From Syntrophomonadaceae bacterium (lineage in GTDB: Bacteria; Bacillota; Syntrophomonadia; Syntrophomonadales; Syntrophomonadaceae), in assembly GCA_012729835.1 (NCBI GenBank), contig JAAYCK010000114.1, positions 44,745 to 108,744 of the forward strand: DNA of 64,000 nucleotides, written 5' to 3'. Shown here one piece after another: positions 1 through 9,680 of the stretch (positions within the stretch are counted from its first letter, which is position 1; every line of letters starts with the position of its first letter). The notes under the pieces were generated by a model. The model saw only the letters and a program-made list of their open reading frames with translations. It was not told where the DNA came from and did no database searches. Made by a program: the position numbers and the translations under genes.

Positions 1-1
1 A

Positions 2-811
2 CCATCATCCATACCCAATATTGAAGTGAACTATAAGGCCGGCGGAGGCGAGCACGGCAATTTACCGGTCGGTTCCATCAACCAGCTTCAGGTCTCCGTG
101 GCATACATAGATAGGGTTTTTAATCCGGAGTCCGCAGTCGGCGGTTGTGACCGGGAGAACATCAGTGAAGCGATTAACCGGGTTCCCCATACTATTAAAC
201 ATGGCAACCGGGCGGTGACCGCCGGGGATTTTGAGGCCATATGCATGGAAGTCTCTCGAAATGTTGAAAGGGTTAAATGTCTGCCTAATATAAATGCCCG
301 GGGCGAAAAAGAGAGCGGTTGCCTCACCCTGGTGGTGATGCCCCGCGGCGGTAGAAAAGCTGCCGGGCTCTTTCCCGTTCTTAAACAGGAAATTGAACGT
401 GAACTGATGCTGAAGGCTGCTGGCACTCTGGCCTTTCCCCATCGGATACGGATCATCCAGCCAGCATATTTGAAAATATCAGTAAATGCCGTCGTAGTAG
501 TCAAGGATCTGGATGCTGTTATTGGCGTAGAAAGAGAAGCGGAGGCTAGATTGGAGCAATTCTTCCAGCCGGCTGCAAGCGATGCCCTCGGCAGCGGCGG
601 GTGGACTATCGGGGAATACCCGAGTACTTCACTCCTCTATACCCTGTTAAAATCAGTTGCCGGAGTTGTCTATGTTGAAAAGGTAACCATGAGTGTCTTT
701 CACTTAATGGATGAAGGGCCGCTGGAGATAGATGCTGATTCGCTGCCAGGACTGCCCCACGGTATGGTTATGAATGGGCAGCACCGCATCCAGGTCAAGG
801 TGAAAAGCTGA
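2..811 (+). CDS. Baseplate J-like protein of a contractile injection system, 5' end cut by the window edge
   Basis: The reading frame is open from base 2, so the gene starts upstream; only the last 269 residues are here. The GTG at 26 is internal. The segment GGGEHGN near the start and the following region (NRAVTAGDF, then a VVVM strand) match the C-terminal half of baseplate J-like proteins, which form the wedge of contractile tails (family knowledge). The next gene shows the same order of motifs (TGGGERGN, QRAVTAEDY), so the two are paralogues in tandem. The gap to it is 79 bp with a good ribosome binding site. Assignment to an injection system rather than a prophage is inferred from the neighbouring tail, AAA ATPase and DUF4255 genes. 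Confidence 0.8.
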   Translation, partial: PSSIPNIEVNYKAGGGEHGNLPVGSINQLQVSVAYIDRVFNPESAVGGCDRENISEAINRVPHTIKHGNRAVTAGDFEAICMEVSRNVERVKCLPNINARGEKESGCLTLVVMPRGGRKAAGLFPVLKQEIERELMLKAAGTLAFPHRIRIIQPAYLKISVNAVVVVKDLDAVIGVEREAEARLEQFFQPAASDALGSGGWTIGEYPSTSLLYTLLKSVAGVVYVEKVTMSVFHLMDEGPLEIDADSLPGLPHGMVMNGQHRIQVKVKS

Positions 812-890
812 TTCAGCCAAGAGTGATTGCTGTGGCCTTCAATGTGGTCACCATTTGATATGATTTCTAAACTAAGGAGTCTGAGCTGTC

Positions 891-3128
891 ATGCTGCCAG
901 TACCAATTTTAGATGATCAATTGTTCATAGACATAGTAGCCGAAGCGCGCAAGATGATCCCGCGCTTCTATTCGGACTGGACTGACGAGAATTACCATGA
1001 TCCCGGAATTACCATGATCGAACTTCTCGCATGGCTCTCGGAGATGCAGCAGTATTATCTCGACCGGGTCACTGAGAAAAATGAACGCAAATTCCTGAAA
1101 CTTATGGGGATCAGACCTTTGGATGCGATTAGCGCCAGGACCGAGGTTACTTTTTCTGCTCTGCAAGAGAGTGAATGGATTCCCTGCGGTATCCGACTGG
1201 GAGCAGGGGATCAGGTTTTTGAGAGTGACGAGGCTATTTATCTATTACCAATAACAATTGAAAAAATGCTGGTTTATGCTGATGGTGAATATGGTGATGT
1301 CAGTGCCCTTGATGCCACCCCCGGTCTCTCATATTACGCGTTTGGCCGCCAGGCCCGATCCGGCAACCGCTTGTTGCTTGGCATGGACCGGCCAATACCG
1401 GGGACTCGTGAGACCTCGCTGAACATAAAAATGGATGACAACTATCCAATAGCGCCGGGAGAGATATATCCGGGGTGTCAGGTTTACCCTTCTGCCGCCA
1501 ACTCCTGGTATTATTACGGTAAGGAAGGCGATTCCATCGGGTGGCATCCCTTGCTGGTGACGGTGGATGACACTCGCAGCCTGCACTGCAGCGGTAAACT
1601 CCGTTTTGTTATACCGGATGAAATGATGGCTACCCGCTTCAATCCGGCGCTGGACAAAGATCGTTATTGGCTATGCTGCGTCTTAGAGGGTGACGAGTAT
1701 GAACTCCCACCACGCATTGAAAAGATTTGCTTGAACACGATTACAGCCACTCAGCAAACCAGTCACAGCATCGAACAGCGTTTTTCCGGCAGCGGGCAGC
1801 GGGATCAGAGGTTAGTTATGCAGCATGCCCTATCCTATTATGGAAAAAACGAGGTACAGGTAAGAGATGATAACGGGGATTGGGTTATTTGGCAGAAAGT
1901 TGACGCACTAGTGCCGGCCTATGCCGGTCAGCCGGTTTACGTCCTGAAGGCTAAGCCTGAGAATCGAACGCTGGCCATTACATTCGGCAACGGTGATAAT
2001 GGAGCCATCCCCGGGGCAGGAGTTGACAATATCCGTGTGCTGTCCTTTAGCAGTGATTTTGAAGGATACCGTTGGCTGGGTTGCAGTAATGGCCTGCCGG
2101 GTCAGAGTTTCGAATTGCCCTGGCCAGAGATAATAAAAGATAGTTTTCGCCTGCAGACAGGGGTTTTTGACGGCGGCAGCGGAGAATGGCGCTGGCAGGA
2201 CTGGTGTGCGGTCGATGACTTCAGCACCTCGGGTCCGGCTGATCGCCATTACGTTATCGACCTGGAAAACCAGATGCTATATTTTGGGGATAACGAACGG
2301 GGTATGGTCCCACCTGCGTCGGTGACGCCGAATATCCTGATTGCAGCCTGCAAAACCGGCGGCGGGGAGCGGGGAAATGTTAAAGCCGGAGATATTAATC
2401 GGATTCTGGAACCAGACCCGGTACTATCCATGATAAGTATAACCAACCTTTGGCCGGCCCGTGGCGGTGCCCCAGCCGAGAATCTGACCGAAGCCAAGGC
2501 TCGCTTGAGAAGAGTCCGAAATACTCCACAACGAGCTGTGACTGCTGAAGATTATGAGGTACTGTCCCGGTCGACACCGGGTCACCGAGTGGCACGGGTG
2601 AAGGCTCTGCCCCTATATTCACCCGGACTGAAAAACTATCCGGAGAATCAGACCCCAGCAGCAGTGACCGTGGTAGTTGTCCCCTATAGTGAGTCACCTA
2701 ATCCGGTGCCCAGTACCGGTTTTTTAAGAAGTGTGAAGCATCACCTGGACCGTTACCGTTTACTGACCACCAATCTGCAGGTAATGGCACCGGAGTATAT
2801 TAAAGTGACGGTCTATGCCGTGGTAGTGATAAACTCCAGTAAAGGTGAACCGCGTGAAAAGATTCTGGACATGTTAAATCAATTCCTGGAGGCGCTGGAC
2901 CTGGAAGATCCTGAGGGGGGCTGGCCTTTCGGACGTACTGTCAACAAGGGAGATATTTACGAGATCATCAACCGCATCCCGGTGGTGGAATATGTAAAAG
3001 ATCTATGGCTCTATGCCGAGGGCGGCGGCATCAAACGTGAGGTGAGCGGAGATATTGAGCTTCCCCCTACCGGCTTGGTCTACTCCGGTGAGCATGAGAT
3101 AGAGATCATACATAAGAATGATGTGTAG
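891..3128 (+). CDS. Putative baseplate assembly protein (baseplate J-like, eCIS type)
   Basis: A 745-residue protein beginning at ATG 891 behind AAGGAG (about 870). The N-terminus contains the DENYHDPGITMIELLAWL type segment that is typical of eCIS baseplate proteins of the TIGR02243 group. The C-terminal third is a baseplate J-like domain, with TGGGERGN near residue 490 and QRAVTAEDY shortly after. The role expected from the family is a structural wedge protein of the baseplate that holds the sheath-tube complex. It is paralogous to the truncated gene before it. No signal peptide or membrane segment is visible, as expected for a cytoplasmically assembled particle. The gene is followed by 468 bp of repeat-filled intergenic DNA, unusual inside a structural operon. 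Confidence 0.85.
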   Translation: MLPVPILDDQLFIDIVAEARKMIPRFYSDWTDENYHDPGITMIELLAWLSEMQQYYLDRVTEKNERKFLKLMGIRPLDAISARTEVTFSALQESEWIPCGIRLGAGDQVFESDEAIYLLPITIEKMLVYADGEYGDVSALDATPGLSYYAFGRQARSGNRLLLGMDRPIPGTRETSLNIKMDDNYPIAPGEIYPGCQVYPSAANSWYYYGKEGDSIGWHPLLVTVDDTRSLHCSGKLRFVIPDEMMATRFNPALDKDRYWLCCVLEGDEYELPPRIEKICLNTITATQQTSHSIEQRFSGSGQRDQRLVMQHALSYYGKNEVQVRDDNGDWVIWQKVDALVPAYAGQPVYVLKAKPENRTLAITFGNGDNGAIPGAGVDNIRVLSFSSDFEGYRWLGCSNGLPGQSFELPWPEIIKDSFRLQTGVFDGGSGEWRWQDWCAVDDFSTSGPADRHYVIDLENQMLYFGDNERGMVPPASVTPNILIAACKTGGGERGNVKAGDINRILEPDPVLSMISITNLWPARGGAPAENLTEAKARLRRVRNTPQRAVTAEDYEVLSRSTPGHRVARVKALPLYSPGLKNYPENQTPAAVTVVVVPYSESPNPVPSTGFLRSVKHHLDRYRLLTTNLQVMAPEYIKVTVYAVVVINSSKGEPREKILDMLNQFLEALDLEDPEGGWPFGRTVNKGDIYEIINRIPVVEYVKDLWLYAEGGGIKREVSGDIELPPTGLVYSGEHEIEIIHKNDV

Positions 3129-3138
3129 GAGTTTGAAT

Positions 3139-3585
3139 TTACCACAGATGAACACAGATTTAGACTGATATTCACAGATAGAAATATAAGGGGAACAGTT
3201 TTTTAGCCACAGATTAAGATGTTCATAAAATGTCATTGCTGCGAAAACGGGTGAAGATTGCCGCGCTGCGCTCGCAATGACACAATAAAGGATTGCCGCC
3301 CCGGTGTCCCGCCTTGTCATTGCGAGGAGCGTTAGCGACGCGGCAATCTTCCCCGGTCATTATGGCTAAACGAAAAAATGGTCTAACGCTTTTCGTTCAT
3401 TGTGGTGGGTTAATACCCGTGATAATTGCGAGTGCAGCAAAGCAATCAATAATGTTTCATCAAAAATAAATCTGTGTGAATCTGTGTTAATCACCCTACG
3501 GGTACAACGATGCACCCTGGCGGGTGCCATTAAGGTCGCTGTGGCTAATAAAAATCCGTGTTTATCTGTGGTGAATTAAGAGAAT
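3139..3585. repeat. Intergenic block of dispersed repeats between two CIS genes
   Basis: No gene is supported in this 468-bp gap. It is filled with repeats found elsewhere in the window: CACAGAT/AACACAGATT units at both ends (about 3139-3210 and 3470-3580), a composite 'CATTGCGAG' element (3231-3450) with inverted GATTGCCGCGCTGCGCTCGC and CATTGCGAGGAGCGTTAGCG parts, and a GCACCC-type hairpin near 3513-3535. The composite is collinear with 60811-61034. The block probably lowers co-transcription of the flanking genes unless read through. Confidence 0.75.
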
Positions 3586-3596
3586 AAGGTGATTTG

Positions 3597-5588
3597 ATGT
3601 ACGGCAAGTTCAAATTCTTCTCTTTTAATAAGCAAAGTGACTGGAACAGGGGTTGGATGACTAATCTGACCTGTACTGATGGACTGCGCATTCCCACTAC
3701 TCAGCGCTATATCCGCCGTCGGCTGATAACCGCTGAAGAATTGGGGAAAGACCATGAATTCCTTTCTGCAGTTGCCGGACCATATGGGTTGATCTTTCTG
3801 ATGGACCAATTGGCTGGTTTATGGACTTACGATTACCGAAATCGTCGGCGGGAGGTCTTGATAGAGTCAGGACATGGACAATTTACTGCCGATGCGATGA
3901 TAAGCGGTTCCGGTAATCACCTGTACATAGTTGATCGCTACCCCAATGCGCCGGTGATATGTTATTCTATGACTCTTGGATCGACCACATTTATTAAGCT
4001 GGATTCCGGGGGAGGACGACCGCTGGCTCTGACTACCGGCTATGGGAATGAGGCTTTTTTGGCCGTAGGAAGAGAAAATGCTGCCGGCGGACATATCGAT
4101 ATTTGGCGGATAAGTCCATCCGGGCATGCGGAGATTTGGGCAGATTTGTCCGGTATAACAGATATCCCGGCTATGGACCTGTATATCAGCTACCCGGGGG
4201 GAAGCTCTTTATACCTGTTGGATGGCTTGTCTGGCCGGCTGTGGATCTGCAAAGACGGGAAAATCGCGGAAAAGCGCCAATTGGAAGTGAAAGGACACCT
4301 GGTGGGACTGGGGGTGGACCAAGATGGCGGGATATATTCCGGAGATACGCGTCAAGAAGCCGGGACGCTGTCTTTAACCGACCGGTTTTTGCTGAATTAT
4401 CCGGCTGGTAATGACGGCGCTGGCGAATGCCTGGCCTATTCCGGCTGGGTAGATGGACTCACCATGGACCCGGAGAATCGTTTATTCATATGGAATGGTC
4501 GTCAGGGTACCATGAGTATCCTGGAAAAGCAGGACCGTATAAACACAGGATATAATGGAAGCAGTGCCGGAGTGTATATCCTGCCCCCGTTGGACAGTAC
4601 GGAAAGTGAAAACGAGTGGCACCGGATCACCCTGGATGCAGATATCCCTAACGACACTCAGATCAAGGTGTCCTATTTTGCTGTCGAGACTCTGGAAATG
4701 GTTCTGCAGGGGCGTTTAACCAACCTGGAGACATGGTTGGGTGATGAAACGCTTTCCATGCAGCAGAGGCTTGAGCTGCTGGAACCATTATGGTCCAAAG
4801 CGATAGTCAATCCCCGGGACGCTTTATTGAGAAATGCCCGGGGGCGCTATCTAATGATTAAAATAGAATTGGGCGGCAGTGAAACCAGCACGCCCTGTAT
4901 AGACCGTATGAGGATCTATTTCCCCCGCATGACCATGCTTGATTATATGCCGGCGGTGTACCAGCAAGACGCAGCCAGCCGGGATTTTCTCTCCCGTTAC
5001 TTGGCTATTTTCGGTTCTATGCTGGATAATATGGAAGAAAAGATTGACAATATTGCGGAGCTATTTGATGCTGAGACCGTAGCCGGTTCGGTCATGGATT
5101 GGCTGGCCAGCTGGCTGGGCATTGCAGTGGATGATAACTGGGATGATGAGACCCTCCGCAAGCTGATAATCAAGGCTCCTTACATATTTGCCCGGCGGGG
5201 AACCCGGGAGGCCTTGGAAATATTCCTGGAGATATTCACCGGGGTCAAGCCACTGATCGTAGAACATTTTCAATTTAAACACTTCCAGGAGACTACTGAA
5301 CTAAAGGAGCTGATGGAAAAGCTTTATGGGCAGGATCCTTATGCTTTTACCGTATTGCTGAACCCGGCGGGAAGTCTGACAACCAGTCAAGTGGGAACCC
5401 TGCAGTCCATACTGGCTCAGGAAAAACCAGCTTTTACCGATGCCCGACTGGTGATCCTGCAACCATGGATGTATATGGACATGCATTCATATTTGGGAAT
5501 AAACACCTATCTATCAGAGTTAACCCCGCTGAAATTGGATAACCAATCAGCCGTACCCTTTAATTCATTAATAATTGATCAGGAATAA
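3597..5588 (+). CDS. Tail protein with beta-propeller-like N-terminus and P2 gpI-like C-terminal domain
   Basis: A 663-residue protein. ATG 3597 is preferred over TTG 3594 because AAGGTGA (3585-3591) then lies 5 bp away. Residues from about 445 (LDYMPAVYQQD, then a WLASWLGI segment and YIFARRGTREALE) match the phage-tail/eCIS tail protein family TIGR02242, related to P2 gpI, which sits in the baseplate. The first 330 residues have repeated glycine- and tryptophan-containing strands (LAGLWTYD, LYIVDRYPN, LYLLDGLSGRLWI, LFIWNGRQG) that look like NHL/beta-propeller blades. Propellers are common in surface or target-binding parts, so this arm may face outward, but that is inference. It ends 17 bp before the next gene, so the two are probably one operon. 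Confidence 0.8.
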   Translation: MYGKFKFFSFNKQSDWNRGWMTNLTCTDGLRIPTTQRYIRRRLITAEELGKDHEFLSAVAGPYGLIFLMDQLAGLWTYDYRNRRREVLIESGHGQFTADAMISGSGNHLYIVDRYPNAPVICYSMTLGSTTFIKLDSGGGRPLALTTGYGNEAFLAVGRENAAGGHIDIWRISPSGHAEIWADLSGITDIPAMDLYISYPGGSSLYLLDGLSGRLWICKDGKIAEKRQLEVKGHLVGLGVDQDGGIYSGDTRQEAGTLSLTDRFLLNYPAGNDGAGECLAYSGWVDGLTMDPENRLFIWNGRQGTMSILEKQDRINTGYNGSSAGVYILPPLDSTESENEWHRITLDADIPNDTQIKVSYFAVETLEMVLQGRLTNLETWLGDETLSMQQRLELLEPLWSKAIVNPRDALLRNARGRYLMIKIELGGSETSTPCIDRMRIYFPRMTMLDYMPAVYQQDAASRDFLSRYLAIFGSMLDNMEEKIDNIAELFDAETVAGSVMDWLASWLGIAVDDNWDDETLRKLIIKAPYIFARRGTREALEIFLEIFTGVKPLIVEHFQFKHFQETTELKELMEKLYGQDPYAFTVLLNPAGSLTTSQVGTLQSILAQEKPAFTDARLVILQPWMYMDMHSYLGINTYLSELTPLKLDNQSAVPFNSLIIDQE

Positions 5589-5605
5589 AAGGAGGAGAGT
5601 GTGCA

Positions 5606-7168
5606 GTGAAGAATTCCCGGTATTATCCTCATGAAAGAAATCGGTTTTTTTATGGCAAGTTGCTCACAGTGCGAGACTTTGAGGCCGAGCAGAGATATGT
5701 TAATGATAAACGGCGCATGATCAATCGACTGCTGCATGGAGCAGGGGTGGTATGTGGTCTGCAGGTGATCGCAGTGGATGAAAAGACCATCTCCCTGGAG
5801 ACCGGCATGGCCCTGGATTATTCCGGGCGGGAGATAGTGGTTTCCGCACCGTTGACCCAGAAGCTGTCGATGATCGATGGTTTCACCGGTAGTGAAACTG
5901 CCAAGAACGTTTATCTGTGCATCGCCTATGATGAAAGGGGCAAGGAGCCGGTTTATTCAGTTGCCAGCTCTTCATCTCATGCCGATGAGATGGCTGAGTA
6001 TAACCGTATCCAGGAGAGCTATCGGGTTTTCCTGACGGAAACCGCACCAGACGAAACCGGACTGGGTTTCAGCAATCTGACTGAAGATGTGGTGCTGCTA
6101 CATGAGAGCAAGGATCTGCGGATATCACAGATATGTCCGCGCTATGTCAATCCCGAGGAACTGTTTGAGATCCGCCTGCGGGTCGAAAAATCTGTGCAGT
6201 TGCCGCGTCTACAAATCGAATACCAGCTCAGCGGTGACCACATTGAACCTTTGGATCCCCAGAAGGGCAGCCATATAATCTTTAGCGAGCCCGACGAAAA
6301 CCGCCTGTCCCGCTATGAAGCAGCTTTCACCTTCAAAGCTGGTGATCAACCCGGGGTGGTAGACAACATTGTGATACCCCAGGGCAAGCTCTCCGTTACC
6401 ATCGGAGATGATGTTCAGGAGTATAATTGTGATTATGCCCAGGTTATAAACATCATTAGTGAACCGGTGAAAGACCGCATCCTGAAAAATTATCTGAATA
6501 TTGGTCTCGACCAGTATGCCGGCTTTGATCCCGACCAGCCCATCTATCTGGCTCAGCTTAGTCTGCTGCAGATCGGCAGCAGCTTTATGATACAGCAGGT
6601 CACCCAGGTTCCTTTTGGGGAATATGCCTATAACAGCTCAGATCTTTACAAGATCGGTATTCTGGGCAAGGGCAGCCGTCAGGCGCCATTTTTAACCCAT
6701 GCCGAAGCCAATATTTTGGAATCCGGGGAAGACCCGCGCCTGGATGTACGTTTCCATCCCGCAGAAAACATGTTTGATTTCCGCTTGGGTATTCCGCGCA
6801 CTACCATTATCAGGGAAGATTTTTCTACCGGTTTGGTAGAGATAGAACTGGAAGCCAACACCAAAGCCGGTAAGAGCTATTTCTCGGATGAGGTCGAACA
6901 TGGTATGGGAGAAGGACCGGTTTATATCATGACCGGAGTAGAAGAAAGCAGCGACGAAGAACTAATGAAGGTTCCCCAGCATAGTGAGCAGATATTTTTC
7001 GGAGCCTATGAAGTGTTTCAAAAGAGCGCTTACGAGTCACTGGCACCCCGTATGGCGATAGGAGTAGTATTGTACCCGACTCGGGGGACCTTCCGTATTG
7101 GTGTCCGCTGCCAGACTCCCGTACTGACCAGGGTCCATATCCGCTGGTGGGCGTTCAGGCATAAGTAA
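5606..7168 (+). CDS. Conserved CIS-locus protein of unknown function
   Basis: A 520-residue protein starting at GTG 5606 behind GGAGGAG at an 8-bp gap. I do not recognise a named domain. The N-terminus (RFFYGKLLTVRDFEAEQRY, then GAGVVCGLQV) resembles, from memory, proteins that accompany eCIS tail genes in Gram-positive bacteria. The C-terminal part is beta-rich. No signal peptide, membrane helix or catalytic motif is visible. Its place between the tail protein (17 bp) and the ATPase (11 bp) argues for a structural or assembly part of the particle, possibly a baseplate or spike accessory. It could also be a cargo adaptor. Confidence 0.65.
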   Translation: MKNSRYYPHERNRFFYGKLLTVRDFEAEQRYVNDKRRMINRLLHGAGVVCGLQVIAVDEKTISLETGMALDYSGREIVVSAPLTQKLSMIDGFTGSETAKNVYLCIAYDERGKEPVYSVASSSSHADEMAEYNRIQESYRVFLTETAPDETGLGFSNLTEDVVLLHESKDLRISQICPRYVNPEELFEIRLRVEKSVQLPRLQIEYQLSGDHIEPLDPQKGSHIIFSEPDENRLSRYEAAFTFKAGDQPGVVDNIVIPQGKLSVTIGDDVQEYNCDYAQVINIISEPVKDRILKNYLNIGLDQYAGFDPDQPIYLAQLSLLQIGSSFMIQQVTQVPFGEYAYNSSDLYKIGILGKGSRQAPFLTHAEANILESGEDPRLDVRFHPAENMFDFRLGIPRTTIIREDFSTGLVEIELEANTKAGKSYFSDEVEHGMGEGPVYIMTGVEESSDEELMKVPQHSEQIFFGAYEVFQKSAYESLAPRMAIGVVLYPTRGTFRIGVRCQTPVLTRVHIRWWAFRHK

Positions 7169-7179
7169 AGGCATTCAAC

Positions 7180-9420
7180 ATGGCAAGCATATTTAGTAAA
7201 GCACGAAAAGAATCCCCTATGAGCGGAACCACGGTCACTCCCTATCGGGACAGCTGGGAGCAGATCCATGAAGAGTTGCGCCTGTTGGATATGCGGATTC
7301 GGCTGCAATTTTATCGACAGCGATCAGATTATCAGGATGACAGCAACCAGCTACGAGGACTCATCATCTCCGACGCGGAAGTAGAGGCATTACTGGCCGG
7401 GAAGCGGGAAGAGGAGAGCGGTCTGGATCACCTGGAGGCTGAAGTATTAGAATGGGAGCCAGTACTCCGGGCCCGGACTAAGATTACCCTGGAGAATGGC
7501 GGTTTTTTGCATCTGGAACACCTATCCCTGGCATTTAATCTTAATGCCTTTGAAAGAAACTGCCTCCTGCTTTGCCTGGCAGTAGAATGGGACCGCAAAT
7601 ACGAGAGGATTTTTGCCTATTTGCAGGATGACGTGACCTGTAAACATCCAACTGTGGACCTGGCCCTGAAATTACTCACCCGGACTATGGCGGAGAAAAT
7701 GGCGGCAAGGAATTCTTTCACCATGGATTCCGCACTGGTCAAATACCTGCTGCAATTTCAGGATGAGGTCCAATCGGCAGGTCCCCGTTTAACCCGACCC
7801 TTGAGACTGCAAAGACGTTTCATGGATTACTTTTTTCAACCATTGACCATAGATCCGGATATCGCACCCTGGGCAGAGTTCTTCAATCCCTTCCAGGCCC
7901 TGGAACCCATTCTGTTTGGACAGGAGGTACAGGAAGAACTGTGCATATGGTGGGAGCGCTATCTGGAAGAAACCGGCCCGGATCGGCCGCTTTTTGTGAT
8001 ACAAGGACCGCCTGGCAGCGGTAAATCTCTGCAAATTCGCCATCTTTGCGCCAATTATCAGTATCCCTTGATTATCGTAGATCTGAGCCGGATGCCCCGG
8101 CAGGTCGATGAGTTCAGTCGCGGCATGCAATATGTACTGAGAGAGTGTTTACTGACGGGATCTCTGGCCGGGTTTCGGGGTCTGGAATCAATAATGCCCG
8201 AGAGTTTTCCGGCCAACCAGGGCAGCGAACACCAGATTAGCGATGAGCGCCGGGAGGTGTTTATTCGTACCGTAGAAGAACTACCCGGACCATTGTTTAT
8301 TCTGGTGGAAGAGATGGCAGTTAAACTCGATCTTCCTAATTACTCAACCTTAGGGATCACCCTGGATATACCCGGTGAGAGTCTGCGCCAACAGATCTGG
8401 GAGACATTTAGCGGGGATTATCGTTTTGCTGAGGAGATCGACTGGGGACAGATGGCCAGCAAGTTTAGGTTCACCGCCGGGCAAATCAGAAATGCTCTGA
8501 ATGAAGCTCGGGCGACTACCAGCAGCCGTGAGGCCAATCCCCCGATAACTCTGGATTCTCTACATCAGGCCTGTTTTGGGCAAGGAAGACATGCTCTCTC
8601 CGGAACCGCCGCCCGTATAAAACCGGTCTATACCTGGGAACAGTTGATCCTTCCCCCGGAGACCATTGGACTACTGCAAAATGCCTGTAATCAAATGAAG
8701 TACCGTTATCGGGTTTATGGTGATTGGGGTTTTGATAAGCGCCTGGCATACGGCAAAGGTCTTTCCATGCTGTTTTCAGGGCTGCCCGGTACTGGCAAGA
8801 CTATGGCGGCCCAGGTCATAGCCGCTGAACTCAACCTGGAATTGTTCCGCATAGATTTGGCCCAGGTGGTCAGTAAATATATCGGGGAAACCGAGAAAAA
8901 CCTGCGGCGAATATTCAATGAAGCTCAATCCAGTAATGCAATATTGTTTTTTGACGAGGCCGACGCTCTGTTTGGCAAGCGTTCGGAGGTCAAAGATTCC
9001 CATGACCGCTACGCCAACATCGAGATCGCCTACCTGCTGCAAAAAGTCGAGGAATATGAAGGGATATCGATACTGGCCACTAATCTGTCCAAGAACATGG
9101 ATGAGGCATTTGTACGGAGGATCACCTATATCGTTGAGTTTCCCTTTCCGGATGCCGAATATCGCAAAAAAATATGGAAATCGATGTTCCCATTGCAGAC
9201 CCCGATGCATAAGGATGTCGATTTCGACTTCCTGGCCCGGCGCTTTGAGATTGCCGGAGGCAGCATAAAAAATATCGCGGTAGCATCAGCTTTCCTGGCC
9301 GCGCAGGAAAACGATATCGTCAGAATGAAATACATACTGCGAGCCACTAAATACGAATTCAAGAAAACCGGGAGGGTCCTCTTAAAAGAAGACCTCGGCG
9401 AGTATTACAACGAGATCTGA
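7180..9420 (+). CDS. Double-AAA ATPase of the contractile injection system (Pvc15/Afp15-like)
   Basis: A 746-residue protein. Residues 1-240 form a helical, winged-helix-like N-terminal region. The first AAA module has a Walker A GPPGSGKS at 276-283 and a weak Walker B (PLFILVEE). The second module has GLPGTGKT at 534-541, a clear Walker B with FFDEAD (DE at 592-593), a sensor ATN and a closing RR pair typical of FtsH/Cdc48-type AAA domains. eCIS loci nearly always carry such an ATPase, thought to act in assembly or particle remodelling. The start at ATG 7180 follows AAAGG; ATG 7219 is a possible alternative. It lies 11 bp after the unknown 520-residue gene. Confidence 0.88.
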   Translation: MASIFSKARKESPMSGTTVTPYRDSWEQIHEELRLLDMRIRLQFYRQRSDYQDDSNQLRGLIISDAEVEALLAGKREEESGLDHLEAEVLEWEPVLRARTKITLENGGFLHLEHLSLAFNLNAFERNCLLLCLAVEWDRKYERIFAYLQDDVTCKHPTVDLALKLLTRTMAEKMAARNSFTMDSALVKYLLQFQDEVQSAGPRLTRPLRLQRRFMDYFFQPLTIDPDIAPWAEFFNPFQALEPILFGQEVQEELCIWWERYLEETGPDRPLFVIQGPPGSGKSLQIRHLCANYQYPLIIVDLSRMPRQVDEFSRGMQYVLRECLLTGSLAGFRGLESIMPESFPANQGSEHQISDERREVFIRTVEELPGPLFILVEEMAVKLDLPNYSTLGITLDIPGESLRQQIWETFSGDYRFAEEIDWGQMASKFRFTAGQIRNALNEARATTSSREANPPITLDSLHQACFGQGRHALSGTAARIKPVYTWEQLILPPETIGLLQNACNQMKYRYRVYGDWGFDKRLAYGKGLSMLFSGLPGTGKTMAAQVIAAELNLELFRIDLAQVVSKYIGETEKNLRRIFNEAQSSNAILFFDEADALFGKRSEVKDSHDRYANIEIAYLLQKVEEYEGISILATNLSKNMDEAFVRRITYIVEFPFPDAEYRKKIWKSMFPLQTPMHKDVDFDFLARRFEIAGGSIKNIAVASAFLAAQENDIVRMKYILRATKYEFKKTGRVLLKEDLGEYYNEI

Positions 9421-9680
9421 GTTGTAAGGGGAACGAATAGACGCAGATTTACGCAGATTAATATGATTAACGCAGATTTTTTAAATGAATCCTATTAGAG
9501 TTATTTTGGTTTTTATAGATATTATAGGTGTAAATATGTTTCTGTTTTAATTGGAGTTAGAAAAAATAATATTTACAGTTCCAGCAATTTATCAGTGAAA
9601 TAATTCTTCGTTAATATGAAACTTAGTTCTGCGCTATTCATAAAAATATGCGTCTAATTAAAAACCTGGGGGGTATTTGT
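9421..9680. repeat. Intergenic AT-rich region with ACGCAGATT repeat
   Basis: The first 60 bp carry the dispersed unit TAGACGCAGATTTACGCAG followed by AACGCAGATTTTTT (about 9438-9482). The remainder is AT-rich without a convincing ORF. No promoter fits -35/-10 consensus well. It separates the ATPase from the DUF4255 gene. Confidence 0.6.
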
